This document shows positions 1 through 6,667 of a stretch of 12,635 nt of DNA, in pieces. The DNA comes from Clostridiales bacterium (lineage in GTDB: Bacteria > Bacillota > Clostridia > Oscillospirales > Ruminococcaceae): assembly GCA_012799315.1 (NCBI GenBank), contig JAAZLM010000080.1:1-12635 (forward strand), written 5' to 3'. The first letter of the stretch is position 1, and each line of letters opens with the position of its first letter. The translations under genes and the position numbers were made by a program. Under the pieces are notes generated by a model. That model ran no database searches. It was not told where the DNA came from and saw only the letters and a program-made list of their open reading frames with translations.

Positions 1-156
1 AATTGGAATTTAATCTACTACTTCATGGATGATAAATCTTATATACCGTTCAAGGGCATGACATTTACATTCTCATTAGTGAATGTATTGGTGTACTTCA
101 TAGTAGCGAATATCATAACATTCACAGTGTTTGCAAAGCGAGATGTAGCAACTTGA
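1..156 (+). CDS. C-terminal end of an ABC-2-type transporter permease (partial)
   Basis: Frame 1 is open from the left edge to a TGA at 154-156, giving 51 residues. The visible part has a short polar stretch (YFMDDKSYIPFKG), a hydrophobic helix of about 20 residues (roughly VNVLVYFIVANIITFTVF), and ends in FAKRDVAT. A final membrane helix followed by a Phe-x-Lys-Arg-Asp-Val tail is typical of ABC-2-type permease subunits, which form the membrane channel of drug, lipid or bacteriocin exporters. The substrate cannot be inferred because the rest of the gene and its ATPase partner lie outside the window. The gene converges with pduL and shares its terminator. Membrane protein end: fairly sure. 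ABC permease: moderate. Confidence 0.6.
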   Translation, partial: NWNLIYYFMDDKSYIPFKGMTFTFSLVNVLVYFIVANIITFTVFAKRDVAT

Positions 157-173
157 AGATTTTAGCATATAAG

Positions 174-205
174 AAAACCGCAAGGAGAATTCTCCTTGCG
201 GTTTT
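174..205. terminator. Bidirectional intrinsic terminator, perfect 32-bp palindrome
   Basis: The 32 bases read identically on both strands, with an AAAACCGCAAGGAGA arm, a central GAATTC, and a GC-rich core flanked by A and T runs. On the plus strand the arm is followed by five Ts (202-206); on the minus strand the A run supplies the matching U tract. It lies between two convergent genes (permease ending at 156, pduL ending at 232), so it can stop transcription from both sides. Confidence 0.93.
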
Positions 206-231
206 TGCAATTATGGAAATTAGCAACTTTA

Positions 232-807
232 TTACTTGATGATTTCGCCCATTTGGTCGAATGATGCTCCAACGGCATTGGATTCATCGGTATCTATATG
301 CATAGCATCGGCGAAGCTTTCATGAACTCTGATAACTGTATCGCCAAGAACTGCCGATCTGCCATCGGTATTAATTTTCACACTGACGATGTCTTTGTTC
401 TTCAGTCCTAGCTTCTTTGCTGTTTCGGGCACCATATGGATATGGCGCTTAGCAATGATGACACCTTTATCAATTTCAATTTCTCCCTTTGGACCGATGA
501 TTTTACAACCCGGAGTGCCCTCAATATCGCCCGACTCACGGATTGGCGCCTTAATGCCAAGTGTGCGTGCATCGGTTGCCGATACTTCAACTTGCGTTGC
601 GCTCCTCTCAGGCCCGAGGATTGTCACGCCCTTTAATTCGTTTTTTGGGCCGACGATAGTCACTCTTTCTTCACTGGCGAATTGCCCCGGCTGGGATAGA
701 TCCTTCTTATTCGTTAGTGTTGCCCCCTCACCAAAAAGGATAGCAAGATGTTCTTTTGTTACGTGAACATGACGTGCCGATGTTTCAACTAGAATATTAT
801 TACTCAT
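232..807 (-). CDS. pduL: Phosphate propanoyltransferase / phosphotransacetylase, PduL family
   Basis: PduL enzymes interconvert acyl-CoA and acyl-phosphate, and in anaerobes without classical Pta they pair with acetate kinase to make ATP. The 191-residue protein has the two duplicated metal-site signatures: SARHVHV (about 10-16, His13 and His15) and AKRHIHM (about 119-125, His122 and His124). A conserved MHIDTDESNA segment (about 169-178, His170) supplies a further ligand. The middle IIGPKGEIEIDKGVIIAKRH is typical of the family. There is no N-terminal extension that could target a microcompartment, and no microcompartment genes nearby, so a housekeeping acetate or propionate role is more likely (inference). 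The ATG follows a GGAGG site (816-820, minus strand) at 8 bases. It is a single-gene unit between a terminator and a divergent promoter region. Confidence 0.92.
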   Translation of the reverse strand: MSNNILVETSARHVHVTKEHLAILFGEGATLTNKKDLSQPGQFASEERVTIVGPKNELKGVTILGPERSATQVEVSATDARTLGIKAPIRESGDIEGTPGCKIIGPKGEIEIDKGVIIAKRHIHMVPETAKKLGLKNKDIVSVKINTDGRSAVLGDTVIRVHESFADAMHIDTDESNAVGASFDQMGEIIK

Positions 808-845
808 TATTTATACCTCCAAAAAAGTTTAATTCCCTTGTATTA

Positions 846-874
846 ATTATAGTATAGATAGCGGCTAAATGCAA
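846..874 (-). promoter_or_regulatory. Candidate vegetative promoter of pduL
   Basis: Read on the minus strand, a perfect -10 TATAAT (846-851) lies 17 bp after TTGCAT (869-874), which keeps the TTG of the -35 consensus. The spacing to the pduL start (about 38 bases from -10 to ATG) leaves room for a short leader with its GGAGG site. The -10 is good and the -35 is weak. Confidence 0.5.
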
Positions 875-908
875 GTGAGATTATCACATAGATGTCATTA
901 TGGCGAGC

Positions 909-937
909 CACCTTTTCATGCGAAATTGCATAGAATA
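909..937 (+). promoter_or_regulatory. Candidate sporulation (sigma-K-like) promoter before the PRK06851-like gene
   Basis: CACC (909-912) lies 16 bp before CATAGAATA (929-937). This matches the Bacillus sigma-K pattern (mACm, 16-17 bp, CATANNNTA) at every defined position. Sigma-E uses a similar -10 but a different -35. No convincing vegetative promoter is visible in the same spacer. The motif is short and the DNA is AT-rich, so a chance match is possible. The gene's occurrence in spore formers is the supporting context. Confidence 0.35.
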
Positions 938-984
938 ATAGTATGCTATTTATGATAGTAGTATATTAATATGGAGGGATTCGC

Positions 985-2091
985 TTGTCGTATAAAAAGA
1001 CGAAATACTACCTTGGTACAAATTCGCCGAACGGATATATAACTAAATTCAATGAATTAATTGAAAGCAACAAGTACCATTGCTATATATTGAAGGGGAT
1101 GCCGGGGATAGAAAGCAGGGCAGTGCTTGAACATATTTCAAGGAGATATCAGCATAGGGAGAGTGGGATTGAGTATTATTATTGTTGCAACTCAGAAGAT
1201 AAACTTGATGCAATACTGATGGAGGATTCAAAGATAATTGTTGTCGATGGAACAATGCCGCATATATTCGAGACATCTATTCCCGGCATATTCCATTCTG
1301 AAATTAGCCTAGTAGATTGTTACGATACCAGCGCTCTAATGGCGCATAAGGACGATATAGTCAATTGCTTTTTAGAGAGCCGCTGCGCCGAGAAAAGATG
1401 CCAAAGATTCCTATCGGCGTGTTCGATACTTGCAAACGATACATATACTATCGCATCCGAAAACGTTAATTTAAGTAAGGCACAAGGGTTTATTAATAGG
1501 CTGTGCAGGAAGATCCTCCCCCGAGGGAAAAGGAGATCGGGCAAGGAACATTACCGCCAATTATCAGCAATTACTCCGCATGGGTACTGCAATCTATTAG
1601 ATGACAACTTAGAAGAATACGATACGATCTATCAACTGAATTGCGATAATTTTGTCATTCCCGATTTGCTGCTAAAGGGCATAGCGGCATTGACGCTTAA
1701 GAGCGGGCTCGACATTATTATAAGCGACAATCCCATATTTGGCACTAATATAAAAGAACATATATTAGTGCCGGGGATTAAGACGGCATTCGTTACAGCG
1801 CATTTCATGAACGGCATTAATTATGATGAGGCAATACAGATAAATTGCAAGCGATTCTACGATATGACGGAACTAGCGAAAAAGAGAAAGAGGCTCAGCT
1901 TCAATAAAAAGGCGATTAATCAGCTGTACGATGAGGCAGTAAAATCACTTGCCTCATCACAGGCGCACTATGACAGGCTTAGCGAATATTATTCGCCCAT
2001 TATCAATGATAAAAAGCTAGATGAAAAATTGATGTGGCTCAATGAGCAAATTGAGCATATAATCATGCGTGCCGATTCAATGGGTACTTGA
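985..2091 (+). CDS. PRK06851-like protein with both P-loops degenerate (probable pseudo-ATPase)
   Basis: This 368-residue protein resembles the PRK06851-type putative ATPases of spore-forming Firmicutes in length and architecture: two tandem NTPase-like halves and a C-terminal helical tail. Recognisable segments are YYLGTNSPNGY (8-18), YILKGMPG (34-41), a Walker-B-like IIVVDGTMPH (84-93), AITPHGY (195-201) starting the second half, and the helical RKRLSFNKKAINQLYDEA region (301-318). In relatives I recall, each half has a GxPGTGKST loop. Here the first reads GMPGIESRA (38-46) and the second has NCDNFVIPD (219-227) in its place, so neither half has the Gly-Lys-Ser/Thr needed to hold ATP phosphates. 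The frame is unbroken, so it is not an ordinary decayed gene. It starts at TTG, 6 bases after GGAGGG (973-978); the ATG at 971 is out of frame. It appears to be monocistronic, possibly under a sporulation sigma factor. The cellular role of the family is not known to me. Confidence 0.7.
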   Translation: MSYKKTKYYLGTNSPNGYITKFNELIESNKYHCYILKGMPGIESRAVLEHISRRYQHRESGIEYYYCCNSEDKLDAILMEDSKIIVVDGTMPHIFETSIPGIFHSEISLVDCYDTSALMAHKDDIVNCFLESRCAEKRCQRFLSACSILANDTYTIASENVNLSKAQGFINRLCRKILPRGKRRSGKEHYRQLSAITPHGYCNLLDDNLEEYDTIYQLNCDNFVIPDLLLKGIAALTLKSGLDIIISDNPIFGTNIKEHILVPGIKTAFVTAHFMNGINYDEAIQINCKRFYDMTELAKKRKRLSFNKKAINQLYDEAVKSLASSQAHYDRLSEYYSPIINDKKLDEKLMWLNEQIEHIIMRADSMGT

Positions 2092-2115
2092 CATTCCATG
2101 CTGCTTTGTTATAAT
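2088..2115 (+). promoter_or_regulatory. Consensus sigma-A promoter of trpB
   Basis: TTGACA (2088-2093) and TATAAT (2110-2115) are both perfect, separated by 16 bp, with an upstream TGT (2107-2109) forming an extended -10. The -35 box overlaps the TGA stop of the previous gene (2089-2091). It should be strong unless repressed; see the palindrome over the -10. The leader to the trpB ATG is only about 45 bases, too short for a T-box or trp attenuator. Confidence 0.85.
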
Positions 2116-2121
2116 TATAAC
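2108..2121. repeat. Perfect 14-bp palindrome over the trpB -10 box; candidate operator
   Basis: GTTATAATTATAAC is a perfect inverted repeat that includes the whole -10 hexamer. A further TTATAAT copy follows at 2128-2134. A repressor bound here would block promoter opening. The sequence is pure AT apart from its end bases, so chance symmetry cannot be excluded. Confidence 0.35.
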
Positions 2122-2166
2122 GTATGATTATAATGTTAAAATTCGATTTAGTGGGGAGTATAAAAA

Positions 2167-3345
2167 ATGAGTAGATACGGACAATTCGGCGGGCAATATA
2201 GCCCCGAAACACTAATGCATGCGCTGCATGAGTTAGAAAAAGTTTATAATGAATGTAAGAAGGATGCGCATTTCAGGACGGAGCTTGATGAGCTTTACTC
2301 AAATTATGCAGGCAGGCCATCCCTACTATATTATGCCGACAAAATGACGCAGGATTTGGGCGGGGCAAAAGTATATCTAAAACGTGAGGATTTGAACCAT
2401 ACGGGTTCGCATAAAATAAACAATGTTCTAGGACAGACGCTCATCGCTAAAAGAATGGGTAAGCGTCGCCTAATTGCTGAAACTGGAGCAGGGCAGCATG
2501 GAGTTGCAACGGCAACGGCAGCTGCCCTTTTCGGCATGGAATGTGAGATTTTCATGGGTGAGGAAGATACGAAAAGGCAAGCACTCAATGTATTTAGGAT
2601 GGAGTTGCTCGGTGCGAAAGTTCATTCAGTCAAGTCGGGAACAAGAACACTCAAAGATGCCGTTAACGAGGCGATGAAGGAGTGGGCATCACGAGTTGAA
2701 GATACATTCTATGTGATGGGATCGGTCGTCGGGCCGCATCCGTATCCCGAAATAGTTCGTGACTTCCAGAAAATAATCGGTGAGGAAGTTCGTGAGCAGA
2801 TCCTTGGTTTAGAGGGTAGAATGCCGGATGCGATAATTGCTTGCGTTGGTGGTGGCAGTAATGCGATGGGGATTTTCAGCGACTTTGCGCAGGATGATAA
2901 TGTAAAGAAAATTGGCGTAGAGGCGGGCGGCAGAGGAGTAGATACTGATGATCATGCTGCATCAATCACTAAGGGCAGAATTGGCATTTTCCACGGAATG
3001 AAGTCATATTTCGCACAGGACGACAACGGCAACATTGCCCCTGTATATTCAATTTCTGCTGGACTTGACTATCCGGGCATTGGCCCTGAACACGCATATT
3101 TCCATGATGCGCATATTGCAGAATATGTGCCGATTACCGATGATGAGGCGGTGGGCGCATTCGAATACCTATCTAAGACGGAGGGGATTATCCCAGCTAT
3201 CGAGAGTGCGCATGCGGTTGCATATGCTATGAAACTTGCGCCCGAGATGAGCAAGGACGAGATTATTATTATCAACCTATCGGGCAGAGGCGATAAGGAC
3301 GTTGCCGCTATTGCAAGGTATATGGGAATTGACATTAATGAATAA
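2167..3345 (+). CDS. trpB: Tryptophan synthase beta chain (TrpB1 type)
   Basis: TrpB condenses indole with L-serine to give L-tryptophan, using PLP. The 392-residue length and motifs fit the classic TrpB1 subfamily that partners TrpA. They are the N-terminal [10 protein letters not shown] (5-14), the PLP lysine in [10 protein letters not shown] (Lys83), the catalytic Glu105 in AETGAGQHG, the phosphate-binding GGGSNAMG (228-235), and the C-terminal LSGRGDKD (371-378). All expected catalytic residues are present. It starts with ATG, 8 bases after GGGGAG (2153-2158). No trpA or other trp gene is adjacent: upstream is the PRK06851-like gene, and downstream gatC has its own promoter. The gene therefore seems to be transcribed alone. 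It may use imported indole, or work with a TrpA encoded elsewhere. Confidence 0.96.
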   Translation: MSRYGQFGGQYSPETLMHALHELEKVYNECKKDAHFRTELDELYSNYAGRPSLLYYADKMTQDLGGAKVYLKREDLNHTGSHKINNVLGQTLIAKRMGKRRLIAETGAGQHGVATATAAALFGMECEIFMGEEDTKRQALNVFRMELLGAKVHSVKSGTRTLKDAVNEAMKEWASRVEDTFYVMGSVVGPHPYPEIVRDFQKIIGEEVREQILGLEGRMPDAIIACVGGGSNAMGIFSDFAQDDNVKKIGVEAGGRGVDTDDHAASITKGRIGIFHGMKSYFAQDDNGNIAPVYSISAGLDYPGIGPEHAYFHDAHIAEYVPITDDEAVGAFEYLSKTEGIIPAIESAHAVAYAMKLAPEMSKDEIIIINLSGRGDKDVAAIARYMGIDINE

Positions 3346-3378
3346 TGGTTAAAAATGCAATATCACAGGTAAAAAAAC

Positions 3379-3407
3379 TTGCGTTGAATGCCGATTTGTA
3401 GTATAAT
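3379..3407 (+). promoter_or_regulatory. Candidate promoter of the gatCAB-aspS operon
   Basis: A perfect -10 TATAAT (3402-3407) follows TTGCGT (3379-3384; TTG retained) at 17 bp. The leader from here to the gatC ATG is about 55 bases. No terminator separates trpB from this point, so some read-through from trpB is possible. The gap lacks the length and the features of a T-box leader. Confidence 0.5.
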
Positions 3408-3465
3408 TTTCTAATGATAAACACGATTTTACGGTATATACACTTATGGAAAAAGGGGCATATCT

Positions 3466-3744
3466 ATGGACATTAAAACAATATCTAACTTGGCGGAATT
3501 GAGCCAGCTTGATTTTAATGAAGAAGAAGTCGAAAAGCTATCGAAAGAACTTGACACTATGGTGGGAATGATGGGCAAAATTAAGCAGAGCGATGCCAAA
3601 TATGAATGCTCCGCTAATGCGAGCAGCGTCGACCTAGATGGGCTAAGAGCCGACGAGGCGAAGCCTTCAATGCCGACGGACGAGCTACTTGCTAATGCTC
3701 AGAGTGCCGACGGGTATTTCGTCGTGCCAAAAGTTATGGAATAA
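3466..3744 (+). CDS. gatC: Asp-tRNA(Asn)/Glu-tRNA(Gln) amidotransferase subunit C
   Basis: GatC is the small subunit that wraps around GatA and GatB and stabilises the transamidosome. At 92 residues it has the usual length. It shows the N-terminal helical pattern (IKTISNLAELSQLDFNEEEV), a conserved LRADEAKPSM segment (about 65-74; usual form lReDevkpS), and the C-terminal GYFVVPKVME (83-92; usual form gyFkVPkvle). ATG follows AAGGGG (3453-3458) at 7 bases. It is the first gene of the operon, with 10 bases to gatA. Nothing suggests loss of function; it keeps the segments that bridge GatA and GatB. Confidence 0.93.
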   Translation: MDIKTISNLAELSQLDFNEEEVEKLSKELDTMVGMMGKIKQSDAKYECSANASSVDLDGLRADEAKPSMPTDELLANAQSADGYFVVPKVME

Positions 3745-3754
3745 GGGGTAGACA

Positions 3755-5191
3755 ATGGATATAACAAAGTTAAAGTTAAGACAAATTCGTGATATGCTTG
3801 ATAATGGGCAGATCTCATGCAAGGAGATCATCAATGCGTATATTGAGCGCATTGACGATTTAGACGGTGATCTACCGTGCTTCATTACTAGAACGAGTGA
3901 AATGGCATTAGAGCAGGCGAGTGATGCCGACAAGAGAATTGCTAATGGCGATGCTGGGGAATTGACGGGCATACCACTGGCGATTAGTGATAATATATGC
4001 ACTAAAGGTGTAAAAACAACTGCCGGGGGGAAGATGCTAGAAGATTTTGTCCCGCCGTACGATGCGACTATCATCTCACGTTTGAACGAGCAGGGAGCGG
4101 TTCTGCTTGGTAAGACAAATTTAGATGAAATGGGCATGAGCGGTTCGACTAAAAATTCGCATTTTGGTAATACGAGCAACCCATATAATAGTGCCGATTC
4201 TACAATCGGGAGTGCCGCAGGTGTAGCCGCCGGGCTATTCCCCGCTGGCATTGCTGCCGATGCAGGTGGCACGATGACTTGCCCCGCAGCGAATTGCGGC
4301 ATGGCATCGATTCGCCCGACCTATGGGCGAGTATCACGGTACGGATTGATTGCAAATGCATCTTCATTCGATCAAATCGGCGGTATTGCAAACGATGCGC
4401 ACGATCTGGCGATTCTACTTGGTGCAATTGCAGGATACGATGAATTCGATAGAACTTCATCGACAAAGGCTACTACCGACTTCACAGCGAAAATAGGGGA
4501 TTCCCTTAAAGGCATGAAGATCGCATTGCCAAAGGAATTCTACGGTGATATGGTAGATGATGCAGTTAAAGAGGCGGTTCTATCGGCGGCAAAACAATAT
4601 GAAGAAATGGGCGCCGATCTCATTGAAGTGAGTATTCCTAGTATGGAATTTGCTATTCCGACCTATTATATTATTGCGAATGCCGAGATAAGCTCAAATT
4701 TAGCCAGATATGACGGCATAAAGTTCGGCTATCGTGGGGAGGATATAGATAGCTATGAGCAACTTGTAAAGCGTTCTAGGACTGAGGCATTCGGCGATGA
4801 GGCTAAGAGAAGAATCCTTCTTGGGAATTTTGTTCTATCGAGTGATTCTTATAAAGATTATTTTGAGAAAGCACTTGCAGTTAAGCAGAAGATGATGAGC
4901 GAATTTACTGATGTATTTGCTAGTTGTGATGTAATTTTAACCCCGACGAACACTGTTAATTCTCCCGTGGAGGGATCAGTAGCTAGCTATAATTCGATTT
5001 ACTGCGCAGCACCGTCAAGCATTGCGATGCTGCCATCGATAACGACTACTTGCGGTTATGGTGATAATGGGATGCCTATCGGGATGTCGATCATAGGTAG
5101 AAGATTTGATGAGGCGACTATAATCGGGGTAGCGGATCAATTTGAGCGTGGCTTTAATAAAATTCTGCCCGCACTGTTAGGAGGACGGTAG
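3755..5191 (+). CDS. gatA: GatA-family subunit lacking key amidase catalytic residues
   Basis: GatA normally hydrolyses glutamine in its Ser-cisSer-Lys amidase site and sends the ammonia through a tunnel to GatB. The 478-residue length, the operon position and long conserved stretches (ICTKGVKTTA at 81-90, IRPTYGRVSRYGL at 186-198, EISSNLARYDG at 311-321, KRRILLG at 351-357) make the identity secure. The active site is not conserved. The catalytic Lys in the usual IPxxxKDN is Ser78 (IPLAISDN). The GGSSGGS signature reads ADSTIGS (147-153), keeping only the probable cis-Ser (Ser149), with about 4 residues missing just before it. The usual SDTGGSIRQPA reads ADAGGTMTCPA, so the nucleophilic Ser is Thr173. 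The Gln-binding Asp near the C-terminal half appears to be Ile415; the Tyr304 and Arg353 equivalents remain. ATG follows AAGGGG at 6 bases. Glutaminase activity is unlikely (inference); a structural or ammonia-dependent role remains possible. Confidence 0.88.
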   Translation: MDITKLKLRQIRDMLDNGQISCKEIINAYIERIDDLDGDLPCFITRTSEMALEQASDADKRIANGDAGELTGIPLAISDNICTKGVKTTAGGKMLEDFVPPYDATIISRLNEQGAVLLGKTNLDEMGMSGSTKNSHFGNTSNPYNSADSTIGSAAGVAAGLFPAGIAADAGGTMTCPAANCGMASIRPTYGRVSRYGLIANASSFDQIGGIANDAHDLAILLGAIAGYDEFDRTSSTKATTDFTAKIGDSLKGMKIALPKEFYGDMVDDAVKEAVLSAAKQYEEMGADLIEVSIPSMEFAIPTYYIIANAEISSNLARYDGIKFGYRGEDIDSYEQLVKRSRTEAFGDEAKRRILLGNFVLSSDSYKDYFEKALAVKQKMMSEFTDVFASCDVILTPTNTVNSPVEGSVASYNSIYCAAPSSIAMLPSITTTCGYGDNGMPIGMSIIGRRFDEATIIGVADQFERGFNKILPALLGGR

Positions 5192-5193
5192 TA

Positions 5194-6630
5194 ATGTTTA
5201 TTCCCGTTATCGGTCTTGAGGTACACGCAGAGTTATTGACGGACTCTAAGATTTTTTGCGGTTGCAGTGCCGAATTCGGCGGTGACCATAATACGAGATG
5301 CTGCCCGAGCTGCGCAGGATTCCCCGGAACATTGCCGATGCTCAATAAAAGGGCGGTTGAATATGCAATCCGTGCCGGATTCACAATGAATTGCGATATA
5401 AATAAATTAACATATTGGGATAGAAAGAATTACTTCTACCCCGACTTGCCAACGGCTTATCAAGTTTCACAGTTATATCTTCCACTATGCGTGAATGGTA
5501 AGGTCGACATCAATGTTGATGGTGAGGGGAGCAAGCAGATCAGAATCCATCAAATACATCTTGAAGAAGATGCGGGCAAGCTTGTGCATGATGACTTCAA
5601 CAATGTATCACTAGCAGATTATAATCGTGGCGGGATACCGCTTATTGAGATAGTGACCGAGCCCGACTTCTCAAATGCTGATGAAGTCAAGGAATTCGTT
5701 GAAAAGATTAGCCTACTCCTTCAATATGCAGGTGTATGTGAATGCAGAATGGAGCAGGGACAGTTACGTGTTGACGTCAATATTTCGTTAATGCGTCAAG
5801 GCGATGAGAAGCTTGGCACAAGGGCGGAGATTAAGAACCTTAATTCGATTAAATCTATCACACGGGCGATCGAATACGAGATTAAAAGACAGACGGAAAT
5901 CCTCCAGAACGGTGAAAAAGTCGTGCAGGAAACAAGACGATTCAATGAAAATCGTGGTACGACAAGCTCACTCCGTTCAAAGGTGGATGCGCACGATTAT
6001 AGATACTTCCCCGATCCGGACATTCCTGCAGTGACGATCACACAGGCGGAGCTTGATAGCATAAGGGAGCAGTTACCCGAATTGCCAGATACTAGGCTAG
6101 AAAGATATATTGATGAATATAAGTTAACGCCAGTAAATGCAAAGATCCTAATTGCGGATAGGGCAATTAGTGACTTCTTTGATGAGGCAGTTAAATCGTA
6201 TAATAAGCCAAAGAGCATATCGGACTTCATTATCGTTGAACTGCTCAGAAGGATAAATCTAGGCGAGCTTGATGCAAATGCAATTCCCTTCTCAGCGCAG
6301 GAATTTGCAAGACTTGTTCAAGCGGCCGACGAGCAGAAAATTGCTAAAAACAATGCTAAAACTACACTGCGCTATATGATAGAAACGGGTGATTCGCTTG
6401 ATAAGATCGCAGAGGAAAATGGATTCTGGATCAAGGAAGATAGGGAGAAACTTGTTTCTACCATTGATAAAATTCTAGCTGAGAATGAGAATGTTGTCGC
6501 TGAATATCTTGCTGGTGAGGTAAAAGTATTTGGCTATTTAATGGGGCAATGCACTAAGGCATTGAGAGGAGTATGCACACCCCAATCTATAAAAAAGGAG
6601 CTTGAGGATAAACTAGGCAAGCTCAAGTAA
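5194..6630 (+). CDS. gatB: Asp-tRNA(Asn)/Glu-tRNA(Gln) amidotransferase subunit B
   Basis: GatB phosphorylates the side chain of misacylated Asp- or Glu-tRNA with ATP and then amidates it with ammonia. The 478-residue protein carries the cradle domain with IGLEVHAEL (6-14, His11 at the metal site), four zinc cysteines (Cys22, Cys24, Cys37, Cys40), DRKNYFYPDLP (76-86), IHLEEDAGK (121-129), NRGGIPLIEIVTEPD (144-158) and TRAEIKNLNS. The C-terminal YqeY-like tRNA-binding region begins near residue 330. Two usually conserved spots differ: Gln120 where Arg is common before IHLEEDAGK, and MEQGQLR (186-192) where MEEGSLR is common. Kinase and metal residues otherwise look intact, in contrast to GatA. 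It starts with ATG 2 bases after the gatA stop, with AGGAGG inside the end of gatA. Confidence 0.95.
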   Translation: MFIPVIGLEVHAELLTDSKIFCGCSAEFGGDHNTRCCPSCAGFPGTLPMLNKRAVEYAIRAGFTMNCDINKLTYWDRKNYFYPDLPTAYQVSQLYLPLCVNGKVDINVDGEGSKQIRIHQIHLEEDAGKLVHDDFNNVSLADYNRGGIPLIEIVTEPDFSNADEVKEFVEKISLLLQYAGVCECRMEQGQLRVDVNISLMRQGDEKLGTRAEIKNLNSIKSITRAIEYEIKRQTEILQNGEKVVQETRRFNENRGTTSSLRSKVDAHDYRYFPDPDIPAVTITQAELDSIREQLPELPDTRLERYIDEYKLTPVNAKILIADRAISDFFDEAVKSYNKPKSISDFIIVELLRRINLGELDANAIPFSAQEFARLVQAADEQKIAKNNAKTTLRYMIETGDSLDKIAEENGFWIKEDREKLVSTIDKILAENENVVAEYLAGEVKVFGYLMGQCTKALRGVCTPQSIKKELEDKLGKLK

Positions 6631-6667
6631 AATCGAGGATTCATTATAAATTTAAGGTGGGATTATT

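Noticed and set aside
3346..3465. A T-box or other riboswitch before gatC
   Set aside because: The gap is about 120 bp, with the likely promoter in its middle, leaving roughly 55 bases of leader. No T-box consensus or terminator stem is visible.
3685..4302. A 205-codon open frame on the minus strand over gatA
   Set aside because: It lies wholly over gatC/gatA coding sequence, has no ribosome binding site or promoter, and its low-complexity Ser/Ala/Pro/Ile composition is typical of an antisense shadow.
3755..5191. Frameshift or pseudogene explanation for the altered GatA active site
   Set aside because: The frame is open over 478 codons, conserved segments flank every changed site, and the length is normal for the family. 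The changes are in-frame substitutions and a small deletion.
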